From the NCBI GenBank assembly GCA_002711995.1, contig PASN01000008.1, forward strand, positions 124,001-188,000: 64,000 nt of DNA, given 5' to 3'. The translations under genes and the position numbers were made by a program. The notes beneath the pieces are model-generated. The model was not told the origin of the DNA, ran no database searches, and worked only from the letters and a program-made list of their open reading frames with translations. The first letter of the stretch is position 1. Every line of letters starts with the position of its first letter. Origin of the DNA: Halobacteriovoraceae bacterium (GTDB lineage: Bacteria; Bdellovibrionota; Bacteriovoracia; Bacteriovoracales; Bacteriovoracaceae). Of this stretch, positions 33,693 through 42,785 are shown one piece after another.

Positions 33693-35462
33693 ATGAAAGC
33701 CCCCTATAACTGGCACATAAAACTTTTAAGAAAAATTCACCGTATTAATATTGATGCGGACACCCTGTTCTTTGCCTTAACGCTCATTGTCGGGGTTGGC
33801 TCGGCTCTGGTGGCAATCTTCATTTTCGAGGCTATTGAATTTCTAAGCACTGTTTTCAAAACCCATGAGAGGCCAAGCTGGCCGTCTTTAATTTTCGGAT
33901 CGCTGTTCATACTTGGTTCAGGCTACTTAACCACAAGGGTTTCACCCGAATCTGCAGGCTCTGGAATACCTCAAACCAAAATTGCTCTTGTGGCGCATCA
34001 CGGCACCATCAGGTTCAGAGACTGGATTCTAAAACTCGTGGCTTCCATTCTTTCATTATCCTCTGGCGTCACCCTCGGACGTGAGGGACCAACTGTTGCC
34101 GTCACTTCAGGTCTGGGGTCCAGCATAGGAAGACTCTTTGGCCTTAACAAAACCTCAGTAAAGTCTCTTGTTTCTGTTGGCAGCGCTGGCGGTATAGCGG
34201 CGGCTTTTAACACCCCTATTGCGGCAGTTACATTCACTCTGGAGGAGATTGTAGGAAACTTGAACGCAAAGGCATTAGGACCTATTGTAATTTCGTCAGT
34301 GGCGGCCGCTGTTACAGCAAAAGTATTTTACGGCGGGGAGACCATGTTCTCTGGCATAGAGTACATTTTTTAAGATCCAAATGAACTTGTTTTTTACCTT
34401 GCTTTAGGACTTCTTTCTGGGGGAATAGGGCCATTATGGGTAAAGACAATTCTTTGTTTAAGAGAGCGCTCTATCAAGTTTTTTAAGGGGCATAAACTCT
34501 CCATTATAATGTGCACATTTTTTCTTATATATTTAAGTGCCTACTTCTTTCCTTATACTTTAGGTTCTGGTCACCATTTAATTCACGAAGCACTTCTTAG
34601 CAAGTTCCAAGCGTGGGACTTTATTTTAAAACTTTTCTTGGTCAAATTTTTATTCAGCTCTCTTTGTTATAGTGCAGGAATCAGCGGAGGCCTCTTTATG
34701 CCCACCCTATTCCTTGGGGCAATGATTGGAACTCTTACAGGACTTCTTGCACAGGCAATACACCCAGGAGCGAACCCGGCCGGAGCTTTTGCTCTAGTAG
34801 GAATGGGAGCCTTTTTCGCAGCTGTTATCCGCGCCCCGTTCACCTCAATCCTAATAATTTTTGAACTGACACAAGACTATAAAATTATTCTGCCTCTTAT
34901 GATTGCAAATATTACAGCCTTCATGTTTTCAAGAAGACTCATGAGTGGTTCTGTCTATGAACAGATATCCGAACAAGATGGAATACACCTTCCAACAAAG
35001 GATGATTTCGAAACGCTCGAAAAGTTAACAGTGGAAGAGGCCATGGTAAGAGATGTAAAAACTCTTCAGTCAAACTCAACTGTTAAAGAAGCAATGACTC
35101 TTGTGAACCACTCTGAGATAAGTGGCTATCCAGTGATGGAGGGCAATAGACTTGTTGGGGTGGTTTCAACAAACCAAATTGGAAAGGCCTGTGCGGAATA
35201 CAAGGGCCAGTGTTTGCTTTCCGACATATGCACTAAAAATCTCATTGTGATTTATCCGGATCAATCCTTAATGGTTGCATTTCATCTTTTAAATATACAT
35301 AAAATATCAAGGCTAATGGTTACTTCCAGATTAAATGACCAAATCCTTCTTGGAGTCTTAACCGCTGAAGACATAGTAAATAGGTTTGGCTTTCATATAA
35401 AAGAAGAAAGCAAAGCCGACGTAATTGATCAACATTTAGAAAAAATGGAAAAGTCAGGCTAA
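33693..35462 (+). pseudogene. ClC-family chloride channel/antiporter interrupted by one in-frame TAA
   Basis: A ClC Cl-/H+ transporter with C-terminal CBS domains, broken by a single TAA at 34371-34373. The two open parts (33693-34373 and, from its first ATG, 34509-35462) are in the same frame. Reading through the stop gives a continuous 589-residue sequence with no other stop: GSGIPQ, GREGPTVAV (gating Glu), FTLEEI (inner proton-path Glu), then GGLFMPTLFLGA and RAPFTSILIIFEL, and two CBS domains from about residue 445. The family region around the stop reads ...IEYIF-stop-DPNELVFYLALG, so only one residue is lost. It may be a recent nonsense mutation, a sequencing error or a read-through codon. 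Confidence 0.85.
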
Positions 35463-35530
35463 TTCAACCTCGCCCATAAGATTTTAGCTCTTTCAGCCGA
35501 TAGGTCCTCTGAACAACTCAGGGAAGACTT

Positions 35531-35989
35531 ATGAAAACTGGAATTAAAAATTTTACTCTACCTATTGGTGCGCTTTTAATTTGTTTGGCCTCATGTGGCA
35601 AAAAGATTAATAAGGAAGACGCACAGGATGTCAGAACACCAGCGGCGACCTCCAATAAAATAGAGCTTTCAAACTTTCACTCTTCACCATCCACCTACAC
35701 CTTCCCAGAATTGGCGGAAGTTTACATTCCATCACAACTGAATTTTGAGGGAGGACACCAACAGGGTCAGACCAAATTGTTCTTTAGCAAAGGCGATGAA
35801 CAAGAAGAGTTTTACTGCACATACCAATTTGACTCTGAAAAAGTGTACTCACTGAGTAACTGCTATTACAACGAACTGCCTATGAACTACAGGGGTGGAC
35901 AAAAAGTTTACCAGGCCGCAGGCCACAAGATATCTCTTGAGGTTTCACAGGCGAGGGCCAGTGTTGAAATAGAAGTTGACTGGCACTAA
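35531..35989 (+). CDS. Small lipoprotein of unknown function
   Basis: A 152-aa predicted lipoprotein: LLICLASC gives the lipobox Cys near residue 23, followed by GKKINKED. The mature part is polar, beta-prone, with two Cys (FYCTYQF, LSNCYY) that could form a disulfide. No family recognised. It stands alone between the ClC gene and the amidotransferase operon, with an SD (CAGGGAAG) upstream of the ATG. Confidence 0.72.
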   Translation: MKTGIKNFTLPIGALLICLASCGKKINKEDAQDVRTPAATSNKIELSNFHSSPSTYTFPELAEVYIPSQLNFEGGHQQGQTKLFFSKGDEQEEFYCTYQFDSEKVYSLSNCYYNELPMNYRGGQKVYQAAGHKISLEVSQARASVEIEVDWH

Positions 35990-36104
35990 CAGGTATACGA
36001 AACCACTTTATTCCACGAAATATTTTTCCCATTCCCGCCCTATTTGAAGCGTAGGCGATTTCAACCTAGAATTAAAATACTCTAATTTAATTTAAGGAAG
36101 AACT

Positions 36105-36980
36105 ATGTCTATTAGATTGATAACCTATTTGTCGATTGCCCTGCTTTCCACCCAAGCTTTTGCCATAAGTGATAAAATCCAGACAAACTCGTGCCAGCTG
36201 CAAAAGGATGAAGTCATCACAGTTGGCTGTACCTACCACTGCAGTCGATGGGTAAGATGGGCCATCTACAGACGTGCGAGACAAATGGGCTACAGAGTAA
36301 GAATAAAGAATATTTTTGCAAAAAACAGCTCTCCAGATATATCAAAATTGGATGCGATTCTAATCCCTGGTGGAGCTGACATTAATCCTAAATATTACAC
36401 TCCTCATGTGGAAGCGGACCTTGCTCAAAAAATAAAAGACTTGGACTACCTTGTTAACTATAACTACGAGGGCCGTGAAAGAGATCCATTTGAGCATGAT
36501 CTTTTAAAGACCTACTTTAACTCTGAGTCTTTAAGTACCACTCCTGTCTTGGGAATTTGTAGAGGCATGCAAATGCTTGCAGTATCTCAAAAGATTCCAC
36601 TCATCGTTGATATTAAAGAAGAGCTTGGTTTTAGAAACAGATATTGGGCAATTGACCGCATTAGAGCAATCAATCCTGAATCAGTTATCCAAGAGCAGAT
36701 TAGAACAAAGTTCTGGGGAGTTCAGTATCACCATCAGGCAATTCGTTACGACTACTTCAACAAAAACAGAGAGCGATGGCCTCATCTTGAAATAACAGCA
36801 GTCTCAAACGGCAACACAATCCCTGAAGCGCTGGAGTTTTATGACAGGCCGGTGCTGGGCGTTCAGTTTCACCCTGAATGGACTTTCGGAAGCGTTCGCT
36901 ACGGAGTTTTTGGCTGGCTATTAAACAGAGCATGCAATAAAAAAAGAATTGAAACTAATAAAGCAAGGATTTCTCAATGA
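36105..36980 (+). CDS. Exported class I glutamine amidotransferase-like hydrolase (peptidase C26)
   Basis: A gamma-glutamyl hydrolase-type enzyme (PuuD-like fold). The 291-aa protein carries a signal peptide (about 1-20, ending QAFA) and the triad of class I amidotransferases: Cys152 in GICRGMQML, His256 and Glu258 in VQFHPEW. ILIPGGADINPKYY and YHHQAI also fit peptidase C26. Most relatives are cytosolic, so export is notable and suggests cleavage of gamma-glutamyl bonds outside the cytoplasm, for example in peptidoglycan stems or poly-gamma-glutamate. That substrate is inference. It overlaps the next gene by 4 bp (ATGA). Confidence 0.85.
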   Translation: MSIRLITYLSIALLSTQAFAISDKIQTNSCQLQKDEVITVGCTYHCSRWVRWAIYRRARQMGYRVRIKNIFAKNSSPDISKLDAILIPGGADINPKYYTPHVEADLAQKIKDLDYLVNYNYEGRERDPFEHDLLKTYFNSESLSTTPVLGICRGMQMLAVSQKIPLIVDIKEELGFRNRYWAIDRIRAINPESVIQEQIRTKFWGVQYHHQAIRYDYFNKNRERWPHLEITAVSNGNTIPEALEFYDRPVLGVQFHPEWTFGSVRYGVFGWLLNRACNKKRIETNKARISQ

Positions 36981-38332
36981 TTAAGACATTAACACTTATC
37001 GCGTTCTTATGCGCAAATGTTTATGCAGGCATCGAACATGCTCCCTCACCATTTAAAACGAGCTTTGGTAGAGCGGTGTTTGTTGATTTTAAAAACGCGA
37101 CATACAACTTAATTTTTGATTACAAAGAAAATGTCGCCTACGCGGACACTACGATTAATTTTGAAAGTCTCAGTGAAGGGCTTCCGATATTTGACAGTGT
37201 CGCCACACCACAAGCAGTATGGCTCGACGGTGAACAGGTTTCCGAAGAAGAAATCTATGTGCCAGGTGGTGTCTCCAAAATAAGAATAGTTAAAAAGAGC
37301 GTCACAGCTGGAGAGCACACACTCCGCATAAGATCAAAAATTGAAAAAGGCACAAGTTACGGTTTTAAAGGGGTCTCTGCTGGCTTCTTCATCAAGGACT
37401 TGAAAAACAGAATGTTTCTTGAAAGATACGTGCCTACAAACTACGAATACGACCAGTATCAAATGACCTTTCACGTTGAAGTAAAAAATGCAAGCCACCG
37501 CTGGCATGACATTTTCGCAAATGGCGAGGTGGTGAATCCTTCTCAAAACAAATTCACGGTCACCTACCCTGACTTTTACACGGCCTCTAGCGTGTTCTTT
37601 CACCTTGTGCCAAGGAGAAAGTTTGTTCGCTACTACTTAGAATACACTTCAATAAACGGCAGAAAAATACCAGTAACCATCTACTCTCATTTTAGATTTC
37701 TTAACGGCTATCTAAAAAGAAAAGCTTGGCGAGTGTTGGATGAACTTGAAAGAGACTATGGTCCCTACCCTCACCCAAAACTTATTATCTATGGAACAGG
37801 GTTAAGAGGAGGAATGGAATATGTTGGCGCAACCGCGACATCTCTAATCTCTTTAGGCCATGAGCTTTTTCACTGCTACTTCGCAAAAGGGGTCATGCCT
37901 GCAGATGGAAACTCAGGATGGATGGATGAAGGTCTGGCGAGTTGGAGAGACAAGGGCTATCAAACTCATGAGATGCCAAATTATTACAGTGTAAACTTGG
38001 CAAATCACAACTCTTACACGAGAAAAACAGATAAACGCTCCTATAAAAGAGGACGCTCTTTCTTTGCATATATTGACTACCAATTGAAGGCCCACGGGAT
38101 GCCAGGACTTAAAAACTTTCTAGCTATTCACTTTGTAAAAAGACGCTTTACCACCATTACGACTCAAGACCTTATAGCTGACTTGGAGGAGTATTCAGGA
38201 CTAAGCTTTAAGGAAGATTTTAACCAATATATCTTTGGTGGTGGAAAGAAAGCGGGTAGATCTCCCGCAATTGAGCTTGAAAACCCTCACCACCCAGAGT
38301 ACACAGAAGAAGAGCTGCAAAGCATTTTATAA
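36977..38332 (+). CDS. Exported M1-like zinc metallopeptidase
   Basis: A secreted or periplasmic gluzincin of 451 aa with a signal peptide (about 1-18). The catalytic centre is HELFH (His295, Glu296, His299) and Glu318 in WMDEGLASW, 18 residues further on, exactly the M1 HEXXH-X18-E spacing. GGMEY about 15 residues before matches the M1 exopeptidase GAMEN loop. The N-terminal part (25-200) is beta-rich as in M1 enzymes, but the C-terminal helical domain is short. It is translationally coupled to the C26 hydrolase gene, so the pair may act on the same class of substrate. Confidence 0.85.
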   Translation: MIKTLTLIAFLCANVYAGIEHAPSPFKTSFGRAVFVDFKNATYNLIFDYKENVAYADTTINFESLSEGLPIFDSVATPQAVWLDGEQVSEEEIYVPGGVSKIRIVKKSVTAGEHTLRIRSKIEKGTSYGFKGVSAGFFIKDLKNRMFLERYVPTNYEYDQYQMTFHVEVKNASHRWHDIFANGEVVNPSQNKFTVTYPDFYTASSVFFHLVPRRKFVRYYLEYTSINGRKIPVTIYSHFRFLNGYLKRKAWRVLDELERDYGPYPHPKLIIYGTGLRGGMEYVGATATSLISLGHELFHCYFAKGVMPADGNSGWMDEGLASWRDKGYQTHEMPNYYSVNLANHNSYTRKTDKRSYKRGRSFFAYIDYQLKAHGMPGLKNFLAIHFVKRRFTTITTQDLIADLEEYSGLSFKEDFNQYIFGGGKKAGRSPAIELENPHHPEYTEEELQSIL

Positions 38333-38338
38333 ATCAAA

Positions 38339-38359
38339 CCAAGGTGCCCTGCACCTTGG
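38339..38359. other. Perfect 9-bp hairpin upstream of oxyR
   Basis: CCAAGGTGC-CCT-GCACCTTGG lies 7 bp after the metallopeptidase stop and 18 bp before the oxyR ATG. There is no U-tract, so it may be a weak or factor-dependent terminator, or a leader structure. Confidence 0.5.
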
Positions 38360-38376
38360 CCCTCCCATGAGGAAAC

Positions 38377-39321
38377 ATGACACTAACACAACTTGAATAT
38401 GTGCTGGCGGTACACGAACACAAACATTTCGGTAGAGCTGCCAAGAGCTGCTTTGTAACTCAACCAACACTTAGCATGCAGCTTCAAAAGCTTGAGGAAG
38501 AGTTGCAAATAACAATCTTTGACCGGGCCAAAAACCCAATTGAAGTTACCGCTGAAGGTGAAGTTGTTGTTGAGCAGGCCAAGAAAATTATACTAGAGCA
38601 TAAAAAGCTCTACTCAATTGTTGAGGAAAGCAAGTCTGAAATTCAAGGAAGCTTTAGACTCGCAGTCATCCCCACTCTATCTCCATTTATTATTCCGATG
38701 TTTGCGAAAAGTTTTAATGAAAACTTTCCAAAGGTAAACCTGCACATTACAGAGAGTAAAACGGAAGACATCATTAGGATGTTGAAAGACGATGAGATTG
38801 ACGCTGGCCTATTGGTGACTCCTCTTCATGAAAAAAACATTAAAGAAAGAAAGCTCTATTATGAGCCCTTTTATTTATTTGTTTCAGAGGATCATCACTT
38901 GGCAAAAAAGGAACTCATCAAAGAGGATGAGTTGGACATAAATGAAATCTGGCTTCTCAACAAGGGCAACTGCTTTAGGGATCAAGTTCTTAGGATGTGC
39001 TCTAAAACCAGAGGTCAAAACCTTACAAATCCAATAGACTTCGAATCTGGAAACTTTGAAACCCTTAAAAACATGGTCCTGGCCGGAAGTGGCTACACAG
39101 TTTTACCACACATGGCCATCCAACAACTACCTGAGGGACAAAAGAAGCTTGTGCGCCGAATGGCAGCTCCGGCCCCCATCAGGGAGGTTTCCCTCGTTCA
39201 TAAGAAGGACTGCGTTAAGCAGAAGATTCTTGGAGTATTGGAAGAGGAAATCCTTGCGAATGTTCCAGATGATTTGAGAGAAATGGACAAGGATGGCCAA
39301 CAAATCATTGAAATCTTGTAA
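38377..39321 (+). CDS. oxyR: Peroxide-sensing LysR regulator OxyR
   Basis: Senses hydrogen peroxide and activates peroxidase genes. The 314-aa protein has the LysR winged helix (LTQLEYVLAVHEHKHFGRAAKSCFVTQPTLSMQL, split here for reading, at about 2-35) and the effector domain with GNCFRDQVLRMC, where the two Cys fall at residues 199 and 208, the same numbers as the redox pair of E. coli OxyR. A matching four-part OxyR operator sits in the 147-bp gap before ahpC, the next gene. Confidence 0.95.
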   Translation: MTLTQLEYVLAVHEHKHFGRAAKSCFVTQPTLSMQLQKLEEELQITIFDRAKNPIEVTAEGEVVVEQAKKIILEHKKLYSIVEESKSEIQGSFRLAVIPTLSPFIIPMFAKSFNENFPKVNLHITESKTEDIIRMLKDDEIDAGLLVTPLHEKNIKERKLYYEPFYLFVSEDHHLAKKELIKEDELDINEIWLLNKGNCFRDQVLRMCSKTRGQNLTNPIDFESGNFETLKNMVLAGSGYTVLPHMAIQQLPEGQKKLVRRMAAPAPIREVSLVHKKDCVKQKILGVLEEEILANVPDDLREMDKDGQQIIEIL

Positions 39322-39370
39322 AATTTCAGGTTAGATCAATACGTAGACTTAATCCAAAACGCCTAAATTG

Positions 39371-39407
39371 ATAGATTGTCTTTATGACCAAAATAGAGAT
39401 TTTCAAT
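39371..39407 (+). promoter_or_regulatory. OxyR operator of ahpC
   Basis: The elements ATAG (39371), TTAT (39382), ATAG (39393) and CAAT (39404) are each separated by exactly 7 bp, the geometry of the OxyR tetramer site (ATAG-N7-CTAT-N7-ATAG-N7-CTAT), with 14 of 16 core bases matching. The last element abuts the probable -35 region. Confidence 0.75.
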
Positions 39408-39436
39408 TGTATTTGGACAAAGATTTAATCCATAAT
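39407..39436 (+). promoter_or_regulatory. Probable ahpC promoter
   Basis: CATAAT (39431-39436, 5 of 6 for -10) is preceded at 18 bp by TTGTAT (39407-39412, weak -35). A poor -35 next to an OxyR site is what an OxyR-activated promoter should look like. Confidence 0.5.
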
Positions 39437-39468
39437 GAGTCAAACTCACCACATAAAGGAGAATATTT

Positions 39469-40062
39469 ATGAGCACATTAGTAACAAGACCAGCTCCAGA
39501 TTTTAAAGCGACTGCGGTAATGGCAGACGGATCTTTCAAAGAAGTTAGCCTTTCTGACTACAAAGGCAAGTATGTAATGCTTTACTTCTACCCACTAGAC
39601 TTCACATTCGTATGCCCTTCAGAGATTCTTGCTTTCAACAATAAGGTAGCAGAGTTCAAGGAAAGAGGTGTTGAGCTACTTGGTGTTTCAATCGATTCTC
39701 AATTTACTCACCACGCTTGGAGAAACACTCCAGTTGAGAAAGGTGGAATTGGCGAAATTGACTACCCACTAATCGCTGACGTTTCTAAGCAAATCGCTAG
39801 AGACTATGGAATTCTTTTCAACGAGGAAGTTGCTCTTAGAGGAATGTTCCTAATCGATACCAAAGGTGTTGTAAGACATGCAACGATCAACGACCTTCCA
39901 CTTGGAAGAAACGTTGACGAAGCTCTTAGAGTTGTAGACGCACTTCAATACCACGAAGAGCACGGCGAAGTTTGTCCTGCAAACTGGAAGAAAGGTGAAA
40001 AAGCTATGAAGCCTACAGCTGAAGGCGTTGCAGAATACCTTTCTAGCACTCACGGAAAGTAA
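39469..40062 (+). CDS. ahpC: 2-Cys peroxiredoxin (AhpC/Prx1 type)
   Basis: Reduces hydrogen peroxide and organic peroxides. The 197-aa protein has the peroxidatic Cys49 in [10 protein letters not shown] and the resolving Cys169 in GEVCPANW, typical of the Prx1/AhpC group. No AhpF is nearby, so reduction probably depends on thioredoxin (a trxA is at 46147). SD AAGGAG precedes the ATG. It has its own OxyR site and promoter and a strong terminator, so it is a single-gene unit. Its codon use looks like that of a highly expressed gene, with uniform choices such as CTT and AGA. Confidence 0.97.
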   Translation: MSTLVTRPAPDFKATAVMADGSFKEVSLSDYKGKYVMLYFYPLDFTFVCPSEILAFNNKVAEFKERGVELLGVSIDSQFTHHAWRNTPVEKGGIGEIDYPLIADVSKQIARDYGILFNEEVALRGMFLIDTKGVVRHATINDLPLGRNVDEALRVVDALQYHEEHGEVCPANWKKGEKAMKPTAEGVAEYLSSTHGK

Positions 40063-40092
40063 TCAATCCCTCCCAGGATTTGACAATACTTT

Positions 40093-40121
40093 GGGGAGCC
40101 TTGAGGCTCCCCTTTTTTTTT
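40093..40121 (+). terminator. Rho-independent terminator of ahpC
   Basis: GGGGAGCC-TTGA-GGCTCCCC forms a perfect 8-bp stem with a 4-nt loop, followed by nine T, 30 bp after the ahpC stop. Confidence 0.95.
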
Positions 40122-40150
40122 GCTACCGTTTGGTAAAAAAAGGGGAAATC

Positions 40151-40909
40151 TTGAATCTACTACTCATTATCGCTGTTACCTTTCTTGGCCTTCTCACCGA
40201 TTCTTCAGCAAATAAAAGAAAACTTTCTAGTACCAATGAGCTTGCAATTGTATCAACGGGAGGAAACTCTAGGATTGAGACGTACAACGCAAAAACAGAG
40301 ACTACTTACAAGCAGGGACGTAGAACCTATGGATTTGGCGGGCACTACACTTTAGGACTTTCAGATCAAGCAGAGGACAATCAAGAGGATGCTGAGCTTG
40401 TAGAGAATGCCCGAAACTGGGACGCGGCCCTAAACTATGAGCAGGAATTGACCCGCAAAGTTGGTGCCTATATAGGGGTCCAATATGAGGGCGACCGCTT
40501 CTCCGGATACAAGCAAAGAGAGAACTACGATATCGGTGGAAAGTACACGTTTGTGGATACGGATAAAGAAACCTTTTACCTAGAAGCGGGTTACAGATAC
40601 ACAGAAGAATTAAGAACCGAAGAGGCCGATAACGGACAGGATGTTTTCTACTTTAACAAAGTAAACCTAACAACAGAGCTTCTTAGAAAAAGAAAGAACT
40701 ACACTTACGGCGTTTGGCTTCAATACCTTCCAAACTTCACAGACTCTGAGGACTATCAAATAAACATTGAGCCTAGTTTGACTGTAATTATTAATGATCT
40801 ATTTTCACTAAAAGTCTCTTACAGAGGCAATTACGATAATCAGCCAAACGTTACAGGCAATGAAAGATTGGATTGGAAATACACCACAGCCCTTGTGGCC
40901 AAATATTAA
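40151..40909 (+). CDS. DUF481-family outer-membrane beta-barrel protein
   Basis: A 252-aa predicted barrel. I start it at TTG 40151, because AGGGGA lies 5 bp upstream and a signal peptide (LLLIIAVTFLGLL) follows directly; an earlier in-frame ATG at 40028 would run through the ahpC terminator and is unlikely. The mature protein alternates aromatic and polar residues in barrel strands (VSTGGNSRIETYNAKTETTY, KVGAYIGVQYEGDRF) and ends TTALVAKY with a C-terminal aromatic. VSTGGNS near the start is the DUF481/YdiY hallmark. Function is unknown. Confidence 0.8.
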   Translation: MNLLLIIAVTFLGLLTDSSANKRKLSSTNELAIVSTGGNSRIETYNAKTETTYKQGRRTYGFGGHYTLGLSDQAEDNQEDAELVENARNWDAALNYEQELTRKVGAYIGVQYEGDRFSGYKQRENYDIGGKYTFVDTDKETFYLEAGYRYTEELRTEEADNGQDVFYFNKVNLTTELLRKRKNYTYGVWLQYLPNFTDSEDYQINIEPSLTVIINDLFSLKVSYRGNYDNQPNVTGNERLDWKYTTALVAKY

Positions 40910-40954
40910 CACCGGCCAAAACTTATTAATTTCAAAGCCTTAGTTCATAAAAAT

Positions 40955-40979
40955 GGGGTGTTTATTTTTTAAACACCCC
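40955..40979. terminator. Hairpin after the DUF481 gene
   Basis: GGGGTGTTT and AAACACCCC form a 9-bp stem around a 7-nt T-rich loop. There is no T-run after it on the plus strand, but there is one on the minus strand. It probably ends the DUF481 transcript and may block antisense transcription. Confidence 0.55.
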
Positions 40980-41037
40980 CCACTAGATTTTACCATCTCC
41001 CTCTATTCCAAAGATTATATCTGTTATGATTTTTAAT

Positions 41038-42138
41038 ATGAAATTATTAACGGCCTACCTACTATTCTTACTTCCTCTTTCGGCCAGCGCCTTTCTCTGT
41101 GAAGGAAAACACATTTACCTCGATCTAAAGAAGGACAATGTAACTCAACAGATCAAAGACCTAGAAAAGAAGTGCAAATCGAATAGAGAGGAGTTTCTTC
41201 AGGACCTTGAGGCCGTTGGCGGACTTTATTCAACAAGTGATTCACAAGCAAAACAGATCAACGACTACCTATTGTTCGCAGCTGGTAGCGAAGCTGCAAA
41301 ATCCTTTAATTTAAGAAGAGAACTGCAGAGTGCGCCAAAGGGTGTTATTAAAGCACATGTTAGAGATTTGGCTGAAATCGCTCCAGACTTTTTACTTATT
41401 AAGCTCCACTTACTTGGTGAAAAGGAAAAAAGAAACGCTTTTAATGATCTAATGCATTTTAATGTAGGCCAGGATAGAGAGCGCATTTTAATGACAATTA
41501 TAGAGTACTTTAGCGGATACTCTTTACTCGGCAAACTAGCTCTGAACGAGGGTGTAAACTTTGAAAACTCTCAGGGGCAAAGATACATTTGCAAGAAAGT
41601 TGATACCTTTAAAAGACACCAACAAGACGTTTTAGAGTTCGGATCTGCATGGTCAAGCTACGAAGAGCTAACCAAAGAGGCCCAAGAAGAAGTAAACAAC
41701 TTCTTCAACAATATTGAAGACCTGATCTCCGACTCAATAGTGATTTGTGATGAAAAATCATTGAATACCATCCGCAAAGAGCTTCTCAATCCATCTGCTT
41801 GGAATTTAAAACAATATTACCCCGAAGAAGAGACTCAAAAAGTCGAAGAAATAACTCAGTTCTCAACAGAAAACCTTAAAACAGTTAAGTTCTTGGACAC
41901 CAGCTATTTAATTACAACCAGCCTGGATGAAACATGCAGTCTTGATAATCAATTTAAGATAGAGCTTGAGGAAAAGCTAAAAAATCATTTTCAAAGGGCC
42001 TACAACCATTTTGGCAAAAGGCCAGACATAACCTTTACGGAGGGAACGATTGTGGATGAATGCATGGTTACCTTTGAATATACTTTGGAAGAAAGTCCTA
42101 ATGCCATCACTCTAAGTGAGTATATCTCGTCCCTATAA
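41038..42138 (+). CDS. Exported protein of unknown function
   Basis: A 366-aa protein with a signal peptide (LLTAYLLFLLPLSASA, cleavage near residue 17) followed by FLCEGKHIYL. It is mainly helical and charged, with five or six Cys spread along it. No family recognised. I prefer ATG 41038 since the signal peptide starts there; an in-frame ATG at 41026 adds four residues, and neither has a clear SD. It stands alone, convergent with the cupin lipoprotein gene, with only 3 bp between the stops. Confidence 0.7.
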   Translation: MKLLTAYLLFLLPLSASAFLCEGKHIYLDLKKDNVTQQIKDLEKKCKSNREEFLQDLEAVGGLYSTSDSQAKQINDYLLFAAGSEAAKSFNLRRELQSAPKGVIKAHVRDLAEIAPDFLLIKLHLLGEKEKRNAFNDLMHFNVGQDRERILMTIIEYFSGYSLLGKLALNEGVNFENSQGQRYICKKVDTFKRHQQDVLEFGSAWSSYEELTKEAQEEVNNFFNNIEDLISDSIVICDEKSLNTIRKELLNPSAWNLKQYYPEEETQKVEEITQFSTENLKTVKFLDTSYLITTSLDETCSLDNQFKIELEEKLKNHFQRAYNHFGKRPDITFTEGTIVDECMVTFEYTLEESPNAITLSEYISSL

Positions 42139-42141
42139 AGT

Positions 42142-42585
42142 TTACTTCTTCTCGGACCACTTCTTAAAGCGTTGTTCAGGCCCAAAGGGAGTGTACACTT
42201 GAATAAAGTGCGCATCCTTCTCACTTCTATTTACGTAAGAGTGAACTGTATTCTTTGGAATAAATACTGTGTCTCCATCTTTTAAGTAATAAGTCTTATT
42301 GCCAACTGTGAGTTCGCCAGCTCCACTTGAAAACACAAGGTATTCATCTGATTCAGGGTGAGTGTGTTGGGCCACAATGCTTCCGGCCTTGAGAACTCCT
42401 CTAACAACCGAAGAGGAAGGCCATGACTTCTCTGTTTCTTCCACAAGAATTGTAGCCTCAATCTTTTGATTTGGGGATATGAAGCCCTTTGCTTGAGACT
42501 TCATTTGCAGCTGATTCTTGCCAGTTTTTCCCGTTGAACAAGAGGTCCCTAAGATCGCTAATGCAATTAGAAAAAAGCTTCTCAT
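42142..42585 (-). CDS. Cupin-domain lipoprotein
   Basis: A 147-aa predicted lipoprotein (LAILGTSC, Cys about 15) with a single cupin barrel. Motif 1 is HTHPESDEYLVFSSGAG (two His and Glu as metal ligands) and motif 2 is PKNTVHSYVN (third His). Such small cupins bind a metal and a small ligand or have oxygenase or isomerase activity; the role here is unknown. I start at ATG 42585 with GGGA 8 bp upstream; a longer frame begins at 42666 but puts charged residues before the signal peptide. Confidence 0.8.
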   Translation of the reverse strand: MRSFFLIALAILGTSCSTGKTGKNQLQMKSQAKGFISPNQKIEATILVEETEKSWPSSSVVRGVLKAGSIVAQHTHPESDEYLVFSSGAGELTVGNKTYYLKDGDTVFIPKNTVHSYVNRSEKDAHFIQVYTPFGPEQRFKKWSEKK

Positions 42586-42785
42586 AATTATTTCCCGGTA
42601 AGATTTAGTCAGGTGGTACAAAGCACCCCCAACCTTCTTCATATCATTTTCACGTCTGCCCTGCATTAGCAGGTAAAGTTTTCCACAGCCTCTCCAGATG
42701 TGGCTTCCCAGCTTTTACAACTTTTGCCTTATTGGATCCTCCGACAATTTTCATGTCAGATTTCGATGCAGAAAACTTTATTTAC

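Noticed and set aside
40028-40150. Upstream ATG extension of the DUF481 gene
   Set aside because: It would run from inside ahpC through the strong terminator and delay the signal peptide; TTG at 40151 has a good SD.
42650-42754. 34-codon frame on the minus strand between polA and the cupin gene
   Set aside because: No SD, no signal peptide and no recognisable sequence; too little support to call a gene.
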